Of a stretch of DNA of 64,000 bases, positions 35,003-46,889 are shown one piece after another (the first letter of the stretch is position 1; the number at the start of each line of letters is the position of its first letter). The stretch is from Grifola frondosa (lineage: Eukaryota; Basidiomycota; Agaricomycetes; Polyporales; Grifolaceae): positions 248,001 through 312,000 of the forward strand of contig LUGG01000005.1 in assembly GCA_001683735.1 (NCBI GenBank), in the 5' to 3' direction. Below the pieces are notes generated by a model that saw only the letters and a program-made list of their open reading frames with translations, searched no databases and was not told the DNA's origin. Made by a program: the position numbers and the translations under genes.

Positions 35003-36275
35003 ATGCTACCTCGTCTTGCTTCAAAGAGCATCCCGTATCATGCAAAACGAACGGCTTCCACCAGTGCGAAATGTGCACTCTACGTGGACCGTGGGATTCT
35101 GGTAGCAAATAAACCGCCAGGTCTGGTTTGCCAATTTGATCATTCGCATTCTGATCCTACCGTATGTGCTCATGTAAATGCCTATCGGTTGTTGCTAATT
35201 ATGAGTAGACGCAGAGGTTTGCTCAGTTTGTTAACGGTTCGTAATCAACCCAATAATCATGTGTGACGTCTTACTGACAATTGTGCAGATTTACAACAAC
35301 AAGCTGGAATTGCATCCTCTACTATTGACCCTGTACACCGGCTTGACAAGGTCTGTTCTCTGATGTTTGCAAACTGACACCGTCTCATATCGACCTGATA
35401 GACGACAACCGGCAGTCTCGCATTTGGTCTGTCACCGCATCATACCCGCGAAATCTCCCGCCAATTCCGATCACGAGAAGTGAAGAAGACTTACCTTGCA
35501 CTCGTCTTTGGATCCAGCTCGGCCTTTGCGACCAAGACGGGAACCGTACGAGAAGAGCTTCGTTGTATTGACGGGCGAATAGAACTGGCGAAACCAACAG
35601 AATCCAAAAAGTCTTCAAAAGATGATGTGATGTGGACGAAGCCAGCAGTGACTGAGTGGGAAATTGTCGCTTCTTCTGTTAGTTTCCGTTCTTGACTTGT
35701 ATCATAAATGACTCACAGAATAACCGATAGACCACTGCCCCGCTCACCTTGATAAGGTTGCACCCGCAAACGGGGCTAAAGCACCAGCTGCGTGTGCACC
35801 TGGCGCAATGTCTGTCGAGTATGTATGCGGTCTTCTCCTATTCGTGCACGTCATTGATAATCCTTGTACCAGCGCCGATCCTCGGCGATACTCTTTATGC
35901 TCACAAGGAGCACTGGGTGGGAATTGCTAAGAAGGCCGGCATGCCTATAAATCACGTCCATCTTCACGCATCAGAACTATCTTTTTTCGTGCGCATTGCT
36001 CTTCTTGGCTTCTTGAAATATAACTTGACTTGTTCTGCTTTCAGCGCTATCGCCTGACTGGAGCTAACAGACAAGTACGCATCGCCGTCCGCGCGCCGCT
36101 TCCGCACTGGTTCGTGCATGTATGCCATGGCGTCGGCATCCAGCTCCATGTGGACGACCTCAAAGGTGGCTTGTGGGTGAATGGTACGAAATTGCGTGGC
36201 GGACCACTAGTTGAGGAGGACGCAGACGCAGAAGCTGCGCTCGAAGGTGTAGGCGGACGCTGGCTGGGCAAGTGA
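35003..36275 (+). CDS. RluA-type RNA pseudouridine synthase
   Basis: Isomerises uridine to pseudouridine in an rRNA or tRNA. Six or seven exons join in frame: start MLPRLASKSIPYHAKRTAS, then the N-terminal block GILVANKPPGLVCQFDH, a small exon ending QRFAQFVN, the catalytic HRLDK (Asp is the nucleophile) followed by TTGSLAFGLS, VKKTYLALVFGS, and the C-terminal block LHPQTGLKHQLRVHLAQC with PILGDTLYAHKE. The end is GVGGRWLGK and a stop at 36273-36275. The Arg/Ser-rich N-terminus resembles a mitochondrial targeting sequence, so it may modify mitochondrial rRNA (Pus5-like), but that is inference. No frame breaks. Convergent neighbour: WWVVG paralogue 2. Confidence 0.9.
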
Positions 36276-36458
36276 CGTATTAGTAGGTTGTGTTTGTCTC
36301 TAGTCGCTCAATCCATTGATACGAATCCGTATATGTATAGTGCAAAATTACAAGAAAACAGGACTACAGCGACCACTGCATGCATGGAGGTCGACTGCGA
36401 TACATACCTGGTACAAGCACAGAACTTCTATGGTTTACCTTCTTCCTGCAGCTACTAT

Positions 36459-37392
36459 CTAGTGTCGATGGCCCTCTCCATTGCTTGCTGCCTTCAAAGT
36501 TCTTCCTATGGCGCCTGCTACCTCGGTGGCCATGCAGAGGGCTGGGCTTCCGCCTGCGTGGAGCCCGCCTAGGCTAATGAGGATGGCGGCAATTGTTGTC
36601 AGGGCATCCGAATGCTCGTTCCCAACTGCGGCAATCGCTTCCGTCGCCGCCAGCAGCCAGAGCGGAATTTGGGCCGTGAGCGTCGTCAGTGCGGACGACG
36701 GAGGAGGGGGAGGTGGCGGCGGCGCAGGCCGAGAGAATGGTAGAGAGATAGTAGACATTATGGATGAAGTGGAGCCTTCCCGCCTGGGTTTCGGCTTCGC
36801 CTCCGGAACGGCCTTGGTGACGATCGGGGACGCGGTCGCCTTGGGCGCCGGCGCGGCGGCGGTCCTCTTCGCCTCCTTCCCTTTGTCCTTGTCTTTGACA
36901 ACGGGAATAACCGACTGCTCCCCTCCTTTCCCCACGACCCACCACCCTGTGGATTTCTTCTCCACCTTGACTTTAACTTCCTTCGTCTTCTGTGTGTCGA
37001 CATCCCCTGCATAACAAACAAATCATCACATTACTTCTGATCGTGCCACAATGCGGAGCGCCACTTACATCCCATATTGTTGATAGCAGCCTTGAATCTT
37101 TTCCAGTCCCAGCTCCATTTGTCTCCGTTCAAACCACGCATCACTCTCTCGACTTCTTCGAGTCTATCCTTTGCTTTTCCAGCGACAAAGTGCTTCGCAA
37201 TAGCGGGCCAGAACGATTTAGGCACGCTGCGCGCTGTACATCCGCTTTCCACGAGTGATAGCCATGTCTCTACGGAGGGATCGGTCTTCTTCTCGCCTTG
37301 CCCTTAAAGATTGGTATGGCATCGGGCGCTGGGGCGGGCGGCCAAGAGGCTAGGGCGGCGGCGACGTCGAATTGACGCGAGAAGAACGACAT
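36459..37392 (-). CDS. WWVVG-motif protein, paralogue 2
   Basis: Second member of the family seen at 28784-29843. Start MSFFSRQFDVAAALASWPP, then DPSVETWLSLVESGCTARSV, DRLEEVERVMRGLNGDKWSW and FKAAINNMG, a phase-1 intron at the same place as in paralogue 1, DVDTQKTKEVKVK, WWVVGKGGEQ, a Lys/Ala/Pro-rich linker with a proline run, and a hydrophobic C-terminus (ALTTIAAILISLGGLHAGG). One base is missing at 37296-37297 (GG for GGG on the coding strand), which breaks the frame between IFKGK and TDPSVETW. The linker is shorter and more basic than in paralogue 1. Function unknown. Confidence 0.7.
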
Positions 37393-37399
37393 GAGCCGT

Positions 37400-38046
37400 C
37401 AATCGCAATCGCCAGGCGTATAAGTGACAGTAGTGATATTGATCAAGGGCAGAGATATGAGACCGAAATGGGGGTTGCTAGAAAAGTGCGTGGCGTGTAT
37501 GTGTCGGTTGGGCACGGTTGATATAGGCTAGCGGGTGATCGATTTTGGGGTGGCTAGCTCTGGCCACCCATGCAGCGTGTTTTGGCGGGCGTGCAGCTTT
37601 TCGGAAATTAGCACGGTGCATCTCTGTGTGCCACTTCCCAATGCTGCCGCTAAGTTCACGTGAGCGCGATGCATCGCGATCTGGTTTGCGAAGCGCGGCT
37701 GAGTATTTACCAGCAGAGGATGAGGCGACGTGGTTTGCGGGCCTGATCATTTGTGTTTCATAGGACATCACCTTAAATTTTAATCATATTGGTAGTTTCC
37801 GTATTCATTACCCCAAATATTGCGGTGACTTTACAGGAGGTTTGTACAAGGGACCGGATTTGCCACAGCCACCGAATCCTTGCCTGTCCGAAATAGCTCT
37901 GAGATACCCACGAAATATCACGACAAATCTGCGGCCCATAAGGCAAGAATATATATGACCTGGAATACTGCGTTTTCATCGCATGATAGATGACTTGTAC
38001 AGAGAATGGTTACAACTGAATTCAGTAAGAAAGATAGTAGAGCCCA
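37400..38046. other. No supported gene
   Basis: A 97-codon open frame on the minus strand (37478-37771) has no recognisable domain and an equally open opposite strand. Nothing else seen. Confidence 0.4.
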
Positions 38047-38784
38047 TCAAGCAAGGGTCGCTACCACCTGAACTGTAACTTTGGTCACAGTGGTTCCTAA
38101 GAAGTGCATGGTAAGAAAGAGATGAGAATGGAGAGAGCACGTTTTCACCATGTCAATACGTGCATCAAATGGGATCTCTGATCCCCAGCCTAGCACAGTC
38201 ACGTCCATGTATTTCGGCAGCCCACGCCATACTCTCCGCCGTTCCCTCAATATTCTGGCTTTAAGCATGAGAATGCAATTTGGCAGTACGATGAGTGCGG
38301 CTCGTGTTCATCGAACTCGAAGTGACCATCCTGTATAGCAAGTGGGTCCACATTGGCAGCAAGCCTTGGGGAAATCGCTGTGTCCCGCATCGTGTCTATA
38401 AACCAAGTCCTACATACAACTTCATCTCGGCACTGTGAGCTAGTGTCCGGTGAGATGACACTGAGCCAGAGGGACGTGGCTTCACGCATGAGGGAGACTT
38501 TTCCTCTCAGGCACCTCCGAAGGTCTTCATCCGTTAACTGCACAACAGTGCCGTCTTGACGGTGAGTACCCGTGAAGAGGTCTTCGTCTAATTGACAGCA
38601 CCTATACAGAGCGGTGGGCAAAAGGGAGTCCGTGCCGGTGAGGCGGGCGATATTGACAACTTCCATTGCATCAATGTGTGAGCAGCGGAGGCTATCCGAC
38701 ATGGAACTTTCATTCCAGTCATCAAAATGATCCGGAAAAGACGTTTTCAGAAGAGATATCCCTTCTTCGATAATGCATGCAATA
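38047..38784 (-). pseudogene. BTB-domain gene, 3' half (interrupted)
   Basis: C-terminal half of a BTB/POZ protein. It begins, beside the transposon, with ACIIEEGISLLKTSFPDHF and continues AMEVVNIARLTGTDSLLP, TALYRCCQL, and ends with RGLPKYMDVTVLGWG. The intact paralogue at 61430-62464 has the matching blocks DPIEVVYLARLTQTSSLLP, TALYRCCQL and LPAYMDVEVEGW. The 5' half is at 46890-47308, on the far side of the 8.1-kb element. One base is missing at 38272-38273 before MLKARILRERRR. Inactivated by the insertion unless the element is excised. Confidence 0.85.
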
Positions 38785-38795
38785 CATCAGCAAAA
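38785..38795 (+). repeat. Left terminal inverted repeat, TA target site
   Basis: CATCAGCAAAA, preceded by TA at 38783-38784. Exact inverse of 46879-46889. Confidence 0.88.
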
Positions 38796-39042
38796 ACTCG
38801 CCCCGCAGGTACCCAATGTAGGCGCTTACCAGATACCGCATATGGGCAAGAGGCGACAAGCGACTACACGAGGCTACCAGACGCCTGCATATGGCCGGAG
38901 GCTACAAGAGGCTGCACGCGTCCAGTGCGGCCATTGTAATCTCTGTAGATACATTGTAATACCTTTATATATTTTATTCTCCGTTATTAGTCAAAATGTT
39001 TCGAGTGCAAAATAAGTTTATTAAGAGAAGTCCGGGCTACTA

Positions 39043-42000
39043 CTACAATGCCCCAAATCCCTCCAGCTCGTCCTCATCGCCGTCAGGACCCACGAGCTCC
39101 TCCCCATCCTCCGGCCCAAGATCCGGTTCGATGGCGTCGTCGTCACTCCCCTCCCCGTCCTCTCCGTCCTCTCCGTCTTCTGCGTCCTCTCCGTCTTCTG
39201 CATCCTCCCCGTCTTCTGCATCCTCCCCGTCTTCTGCGTCCTCTCCGTCCTCTCCATCCTCTCCGTCTGCTGCATGGTTGTCTGGTTCCATATCCTCGTC
39301 TTCGTCGTCATCTTCTACAGCGTCGTTGATGATCCTGGGGGTGCTGCCGTCGAGTTCATGCTCCCCGAGCGATGCCCGACTCCTCCTCCGTTGTAGCGCA
39401 TGAACATGTCGCGATCCACGAACCTAGATAGTCATATTTAGTTTATTTATATGTTAAAAATAAGCGAAAAAACGCACATTCCGACATAATAATATCTCCA
39501 ATCGTCGTCGTCATCTTCATCCACTCGCGTGATGCTTGGCCCAGGCAATGCATCGTCTGCGCGCCCGTATTCGAATGCTGGAATGAGATGCGCGCCACGG
39601 AGTACTTGCGCTGGGTCGAGGAAAACGAATGCCTCCTCGTCGTGGCAATCCGTGAACCTGAGACGATGGAGTCTTCTGGTGTCGAACCCGCCAGGCGCAG
39701 AAGCGTCAAGCTCGAAATTCCGCGCCCACAAGACCTCAAAGCGTTCCGGTTCGGGATGCCTGTTGACATTGGGACCCACGCGATACGCGTTGACGTGGAA
39801 GATGCTGAGGACGCGTGCGTAGAGAAATGGATGGCCTTCGTCGTCTGGCTGCGCGAGCAACATAATGTCGGGGTGGGAGGATGGGTTGATGGAGTCTTGC
39901 GAACGCCGCATGTCGTAGGATGTGTAGTTGACTCGAAGCACTTTATGGAAATATAGGCGTTGGCGGTCGATGCGGATGCTGTCCCGGTCGTCCTCTGTAA
40001 TAATCGGTAGTGTTGCCACAGCTTAGTCACACCTGTTTCAGCTTTTTAGATATTCTGACATGAGTTCTACAGATAATGACATGATATTAATTGAAATTAA
40101 TAGCTAAGATGTATATGTATTCAAATGTAGCACCACCATTTGCATAATTATCCTGAATGTGTTTCAATTTCAGTTACATTGGTAAAAAAGCTGACTACAA
40201 AGTCGGACTTTGCAATCGGCTTTTTGACCATATCTCCATCAATACAGGGTATAACATTTTGATATGTGGCAAGGTTATGCGCCTATATATAGGCTACAAA
40301 ATGAGTGTAAGATCACCTTGATATCTGAAAAATGCACAAGTTATGAGTCATATATCATACAGGCCTGACTTAGCTGCAGCAACACTAATAATCGGCCGGG
40401 GCTGGTCGGAAGTTGTTTTGTCCATGCGCAAGACCAGATGGTCTTGCAGTTTCCGTACAAAGTCCTAGGCCATGGTTAGGTCTAATTGAGCGCGCGCTAG
40501 AGTGGGAGCGCTCACCTTGCAAGCTGGGTCCTCCGCGTGTTTCGATGCAAACGAAACCAAATCGACGTAGTTTCGTTGGTCGTCGGAGATGTGGTGATGG
40601 GACTTCGGTGAGGACAACGGGAGATGCTCGGAATCCGTAAAACGAAGGCGCAATTCAGCGCGCTGGGCTCGGCGTGCCTTCTTGTGCCTCCGTTTGTGCG
40701 ATCTTCGTCCGGGAACGCGATCTGTCGACCTAGAACTTGCTGGATCCTCCACTTCTTGATCCTCTCGAGCTGTAGTGTAGAGTTCGGCCTCCCGTTCACG
40801 TTCCTCCAAACTCTGCAAGAAATATTCGCGCCTTTGGTGTCGGGCTATCTGCCACTCGAATTGTGCGTTCTTGTTCGTCCAGCGTAGAATTTCTTGACTC
40901 GACGGTGTTCGAGCTCTCCCTTTGTATGTACAAATGAGTATTAGACAATAAAAATTCGTAGATACGACTCACAATCTGCGTGGTGTAGTTGTCGGTGGTT
41001 CCGAAAATGCGAATGGTTTTCACGTAGTCCCCGAGCCTGTGCCACTTGTACGTGTGCAAGTTGAACGTGCGGGTGTGTGTGGAGTGTGCGGGAGCCTTCC
41101 CCTTTCCTTTGGAGGCCTTTCCCTTCGCTGCAAGCGCTGCCTTTCGCCGCTGACGTGCTGCCGTCTCCTTCGGAAGTTCTTGAGTGTTGTAGGCTGCACA
41201 GACGAATGTCTTGAATAGGCGCACTGCAGCACCCATAGACTTTGTAGCGTGCTCGAATTGGGCGAGAGTGGAATCAGTATGTAGGCGCAACTTCGCGTGC
41301 GCGTGCCACACTGACAGATCGAAGAACATGTCCAGCACGACCGGTTTTTCTTGCCAGGCAACAGGCCTTCGATGACGGGTATAATACACTGATGTGTTGT
41401 AGGTTAATATGCATTTGTACCATGCAACGTGTGGGGGACTCACCTGTAACATATCTTCGTAGTCTCGCGCCGCCAGTTTCTTCAAACTGGAGACGTTCGA
41501 CCCGAATCGACGGATAGTGTCGCGCCCGAATGTAGACACCTTAGAAAATCTATGAGAATGTTTTAATAGGATATCTTGTGGCGGAAATTACAATTTGGTA
41601 CGTACCGAGCATCAAACTCTTGAATTTTGTTATTCCCCGCTGCTATCAAGATACGAAGCATGTGAATGACGGTGTTCTTAAGCGTGCCGAGCTCGAATTC
41701 ATGTAGAGGGTCGGGTACCAGCATTCTGTAATGGTTGAAGCCGAACTCGCGCAGCCGGACAGAAAATGCACTCTAAATCCTGTTCAGTAAAGTATCAGCA
41801 TTGCAGTGGGATACAACACGCACCTGAGTCGGAGTTAAGGAGGTCGGGTTCAGTAAATTCTTGACCTGTGCACCCTCGACTCCAAATCCTTTCTCGAAGA
41901 TCCATTTTCGAGCGAGCTTGATTTTGTAGAGGACACCTTCATCGTCTTCGCGCGTTTTTGCTCGGCGCTTCGTATCTACGGAGGTCCCCATTCCAGGTAC

Positions 42001-43872
42001 GTAGGTTTTCTTGATGTAGCAGTCTGGACACGGACACACTGCCAGAAATCGCAAACAAGCAATGAGACACCTGCGTGAATCATTTTAATTAGATAAACGC
42101 ACATATATTAATTGTAAGACATACTTTTCGGGGTAGTCAGCACAGTATGTGAATATACGCGGGAATATTCGACGAGTGATGCCATCGCCACACTTGATGA
42201 GAAGTCCGTGGATGTAGGCATGTATAAAGTCAGCGTCGAGCAGGCGGAGCCAAACCTGATGCATGAGCTCCCGTCGCACGAATCGTATCACGGCCACAGA
42301 CGCGGGGGATTTGAATATGGACTGATAGAAGTGTTGGAAGGCGTCAGGTAACTATGATAGCGTTAAGCACGATTGAGATATTATTTAATGTATGAAATAG
42401 TTGACGTACCTTAGGAATATATGCCAGATGGTGTGCAGCGAACGCACGTGGCTTGGCACGAATATATTTGGAGAGGTTTCCAAAAAAAGCGTAGATCGGC
42501 CACAGCGAAGCTGAGCCAAAGCTGGCGAGGTGGGTAGCGTCTGACCAGACCAATATTGGAGCTATAGCATATTCATGTCGGGCTCATCGTCGGGATTGCG
42601 TGGCTGCGCACGAAGTTCCGCATCGGCATCCAGCATCGCGTCAGAGTTGAATATGTCGGTGTATACGCGCTCGCGCTTCGGATCGCTGCCGTCTGAGGAT
42701 TCCCGTTCCCAGAATAATTTGGAGGGAATGAAAGTGGAAGTCGCGTGCAGTGAGACTCTGGAAGGCGGCTTTGACAACCTCGGTAAGGGAGCGCGTATAG
42801 ACTCCTTCGACCTCGTACTCGGGCGCGAGGTCCTCAGAGCTCCACTTGGCCTTTTCGAAGGGGAGCCTGATTTTGATAGACTCCTTGCGCCAACCATCAG
42901 AGGCAGAGAACGCGCTTTCGGAGTCCGAGAATTGGTCCAACCTCTTGAGCTCAGTAACAGCGTTGAAGCTCTTGAGGTCTTCTGGGTTGTAGTCCTCAGC
43001 GTTGAGAACATCCTGCACGAGACGCTGGAGCTCGGCGGCCGATTTGTAGGGGGACCCAGAATAAAACCAGCGCATGAGTCGGAAGACTGTAGCGTTCAGG
43101 AATGGCGCGAAGAAGTTCGCGCGGGATTTGTCCACAGCAGCGCCGAAACCAGAGAGAGAATTCCGGGCATCTAGGGAGCCTTCGCAAGAGTGGGAGAGTC
43201 CGTGAGTGCGTCCAACGTGATGGCGTCTTCCGGATCTGACTGTGGGCGCACCATATTGGCGGAACAGGCCGAATGCATTGCATTCTTCGTCAATGGGCAC
43301 TGGGGCTTCTGGGATAGGATCGGGATCTTCTGGGGGGGAGATACTGAACGAGGTGGTGGCGGTGGCGGTGGTGGAACGGGAGGTTTCGGCTTAGGTTGGC
43401 CCACATGGCTGGCAAGTCCACGTAGCGAGGTAGGCAAGTAATCTTTGAGTACCGCAGGAGCCCAGCGCGCTCTCCCGGAACGACTGAAAGAGAGAGGCGT
43501 GTCTTCTGGAATAAATGAATACTCCGCATTCATGCGTTCATCTGCCTACGGATTTCATTAACAATGTAATCATTATAGCTTAATATATGCGATCGGACTT
43601 ACCTCCTCACGCTCGCGCTCTTCCTGTTCCCTTCGCTCACGCTCCTCCCGTTCCCTTTCTGCTGCTGCTGCACGGACCTGCTCAAACCTGTGCAGTCGTG
43701 CGGCTTTGTCGTGCTGTCGTTGGACCGCGATTGCACGAACAGCATCGTCCCGAGCCTTCTGGATGCCACCGCCTACGATTTGCTGCCTCCCCGAGCAATA
43801 TTTGCGCCGATGAAGTTTCAACGCCGCCTCAGTCTTGCAAGATTGTCGACAGAATTCGCATTTAAGGTCCAT
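39043..43872 (-). CDS. Plavaka-type transposase
   Basis: Starts MDLKCEFCRQSCKTEAALKL, a C2HC-type zinc finger, then an E/R-rich coiled coil (43620-43700) and a polyproline linker. The core reads FFAPFLNATVFRLMRWFYSG, VVKAAFQSLTARDF, KLFWERESSDG, VWSDATHLASFGSASLWPIY, FFGNLSKYIRAKPRAFAAHH, ADFIHAYIHGLLIKCGDG, RIFPRIFTYCADYPEKY, CPCPDCYIKK, FNHYRMLVPDPLHEFELG, TFGRDTIRRFGSNVSS, and KVLRVNYTSYDMRRSQDS, ending in VDRDMFMRY and a very acidic repeat tail. These blocks, especially SDATHLASFGSASLWPIY, are hallmarks of Plavaka transposases. Frame gaps fit one missing base at 39363-39366, 41345-41349 and about 42565; a fourth break near 42729 needs one base fewer. About ten introns. Confidence 0.85.
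39125..39275 (-). repeat. 18-bp minisatellite in the transposase tail
   Basis: About eight tandem units built on GGACGCAGAAGACGGAGA, coding for (EDGEDA/EDGEDG)n. Copy number is likely to vary between element copies. Confidence 0.85.
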
Positions 43873-44123
43873 AAGGCAAGCAACCACAGCCAGAACTATC
43901 AGCAAGAGCCAGATGAGACGCATATAGCCAGCAAGCGCGTAGTGAGCGTTCAGTAGCCAGCAAGCGCGCAGTGCCCAAGTTAGGCACACTCAAATTGTGG
44001 GCGCGTACCAATCAAATTCGGACGTACTCAATTAAGTCCGAATTAGATCAACTTCTAATTAGATTAACTTCTTCGCGCCAAACTCCGCTCCGAGACTGTC
44101 ACCTTGTTCCTATAAATGCTGCA

Positions 44124-46304
44124 ATGTCCTCCCTTAACTCCTTCCATCACTCTGCCACTCCGCTCAACACTTCAATGCCTCCGTTCGCCTCTTCCATTAC
44201 CGAGAAGCCAGCGAAGTCTGGTAAGTCTGCTAAAGCTGCAGCTTATCAGGCCCGCGTTGCGGCAAGCGCTGGTCGAGGTGGCAGGTACGCTTGTGGTTTA
44301 GCCTGAACTTGATCGAATACACTCACTAACTGATCTAGACCACGGCGAAGCAATCTCGTCCCCACACTCCATCAAATTCCCCTTCTCGCGACCCCAAGCG
44401 GGCCCGACGAGACTTCTATTCGATCTCTCCGCAACGCGGGCAACGCGGCCGCGATGTGGGAGGTTCCTCGAGCCGTACTCCCCCGACAATCCCGAGCAAC
44501 GCGGTCGATCGATCCTCCGGAAAGGCGGACGTCCGGAAGCACGTCGGAGTGCCTCCGAATCTTCAAGCCGTTCTCGCTCGGAGTCCTCCCGCTCATCCTC
44601 CCGCTCATCCTCCCGTCATCCTCCGCTCCTCGCCTGCCCTATTCAAAGAGACATACGACTCCATAATGGAGAAGATCGCGAACGACTGCTCCGAGCACTG
44701 GGTGATCAAGTATATACGGTGCGCATATACTCAGCAATTCGATACTAACCTGGTGTCATAGGGATACCAATGGTACTGCCAAGAAGCTGCAGAATGTCGG
44801 AAGATTCCTGCCCCGGATCGTAGGTCCCTATGTGAACGTCTTTCGTACGTTCTATGTTGGGGTGGCTGTCGACGGCGCACCCAATCCATCCAAACTCGCC
44901 CGGGAAATCAAAGAATTCAAAGATTAGTAAGTGAATTCAGTTCTGATGCGCATATATGCACTTACATTTGTTCAGTGGGAGCGGCGCACGCCGTGATTAC
45001 ATCGTGGCGTACAACGCGCTCATCACGCACTTCCCCTGCCTCAAACGCATGGTCCCCGGCTTGCAAAGGAGCGTAGACGAAGTAGAGTTCTTCACAGACT
45101 TCGTAAGTATTGTTCTCTATAATATTCGATCCCTCACTGACATTGCTTAATGGAGCTCGATACGCATGCACGCGCGGCGCGTAGCGATGATCTTGCAGCG
45201 CTGCGCTACGAAATCATCGACATGCTTGAAGATGTTGACCTGCCCAACGGCATCAAGATCAAGAAATTCCCGCGTGCGGACCGCAATAAAGCAAACCGCG
45301 GTTTTATGGACCCATGCACGGGCCGTCTGTTGATCTCACGTGGCCTGCGTGAAAACTTCGACAAGGATCCGCGTTGTGAGTATCTATCATCTAATTTCGA
45401 TCTTGCTGACTTCGAGGCCATTGCAGTTTCAACCGCCTGGTCTTGCGCGGCAAGATCTTCGTCCTCTCTGGGGATTACCCGAGCTACCTCTACTCCGAGG
45501 AGAATCATATTGAGGGGAAGACGCTTAGCGGCATCTTAGAAGGCCCTCTCTTAGTACAGGTACGTAATTCATTATTCTAAATCTAATATTCTAACATCGG
45601 ATACTCACAGTGCTACCGTCGCATCTTCACCGGCAAGAGCACTGCACTGGCGGACCCTGGAATCCCGCGCGGTGCATCACGCAAGTGTGTCGCCGCCAAG
45701 AACGACATGACTAGGGTCACACCGGCAAGTATTGCATACGTTGCCTGCCTAGTAAGTAATTGTGCTACACTCGCTACTAATGCTCACGAATTCTCTCTCT
45801 GTAGGTGCGGTTCTGTCTCAGCGCACAGACCGAGTGGTGCGTCACGGACGGCGATTTCTCGTACGAAACGTACTACGGGTACCTCGTCGAACTCTTCGAC
45901 GATGCAGATTTTGCGGTGCCCGTACTCAAGTGGTGGAATCGGTGCGTATTCTCTCATTTTATTTGCATATACTAACTACATATATTTACAGGATGGTGTT
46001 CGGTGTTACCACTGAACACGAGATTCAGTCTGACGGCGAGGACACCTACCTCGTCACCAGACACACGGAGACCGCCGCCTCCAAAGTGCGCGCTGAGCGC
46101 AAGGCACGTCTCGCTGCCAAAGCAGCTGCCGAAGCAGCCATCGACAATGCTCCCCTCTCTCCCCCAGCCGCCCCATTCTCAGCCTTCGAGGACGACGAGC
46201 TTGAGTACAGGTCTGACCAGGATACAGGCCCGACCGGTGGGTACGCGCAGAACTCTGTAGAGATTGGGCAGGGCGAGGAGGAGATTGACGAACTTGACGA
46301 GTGA
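44124..46304 (+). CDS. Plavaka-associated accessory protein, DUF6698-like
   Basis: Second gene of the transposon, divergent from the transposase. Start MSSLNSFHHSATPLNTSMPP, then an Arg/Ser/Pro-rich region. The conserved part reads IMEKIANDCSEHWVIKYIR, KLQNVGRFLPRIVGPYVNVF, DYIVAYNALITHFPCLKRM, DLAALRYEIIDMLEDVDLPN, KANRGFMDPCTGRLLISRGL, LRGKIFVLSGDYPSYLYSEE, YRRIFTGKSTALADP, VRFCLSAQTEWCVTDGDFSY and LFDDADFAVPVLKWWNR, then an acidic tail. I recall this as the mushroom family DUF6698, but from memory only. About eight exons; the first splice (near 44285-44338) does not keep phase, possibly because of a missing base. Role in transposition unknown. Confidence 0.7.
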
Positions 46305-46539
46305 CGGGTAAGTCGGACTGTATACTTAATGACTGGGCTGACGTTTCGATCCTCATGGCACAGTTTCACGCATGGGCTTCAGCCGCGCGCATTGCGCCGC
46401 CTACGGTTGTGTTTGTCAGTTTTTGTTCTCTATTGTGCTTCTTGCTGCTTTGTGGTACTTGCTCGGACATCGTTGTTATCGCATAAATGTTCTCTTGTTG
46501 CTGCGCTATCAGGCGGATTTGTAACTTAGAGTGGATTCA

Positions 46540-46590
46540 AATGGATTAAATCAAATGTTTTAAATTCAAATTCAAATTCAAATTGGTGGG
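46540..46590. repeat. TTCAAA hexamer repeat
   Basis: AAATTCAAATTCAAATTCAA: four near-perfect units in the right subterminal part of the transposon; possible transposase-binding region. Confidence 0.6.
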
Positions 46591-46878
46591 TATCAAATGG
46601 ATTGTAGATATGGTGTGTCAGGTAAGATAAAACAAGATACGATATGTCAGATAAGATACGACAAGAGATTACCGGTGCACCATCTTGTCAGCCTTGTCAG
46701 AGATTGTACGAACTTGTCATCTCTGGCCGGGAGTACACCTAACCCTGGCACGCTCCGGTAGGATCGGCATTCTGGCCAATGGTCAAGGGTCCCGTATATT
46801 TCCCGGCAGGTAAAATAAATCTGGTATTCTCTTATTTAGCATTATATTATATTACATTCTCTGGTACGCAAGGGGGGA

Positions 46879-46889
46879 TTTTGCTGATG
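46879..46889 (-). repeat. Right terminal inverted repeat, TA target site
   Basis: TTTTGCTGATG followed by TA at 46890-46891; pairs with 38785-38795. Confidence 0.88.

Larger units (their letters stand above)
38785..46889. mobile_element. Plavaka-type DNA transposon, 8105 bp
   Basis: Starts CATCAGCAAAA and ends with its exact complement TTTTGCTGATG; the similarity continues imperfectly for about 27 bp. TA lies on both sides (38783-38784, 46890-46891). It carries a transposase gene leftward and a partner gene rightward from a shared central promoter near 43.9-44.1 kb. The transposase matches the Plavaka family of basidiomycete CACTA-like elements. Left subterminal DNA (38815-38935) has repeated GGCTAC/GAGGC words; the right subterminal part (46540-46680) has TTCAAA repeats and AAGATACGA words. 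Structure is complete; if the frame gaps are sequencing slips it may be recent and active. Confidence 0.88.

Noticed and set aside
36481..37014. 177-codon plus-strand frame
   Set aside because: Mirror of the WWVVG paralogue 2 coding strand, crossing its intron; no domain.
39048..39403. Serine/proline-rich plus-strand proteins
   Set aside because: These are the complement of the transposase acidic minisatellite.
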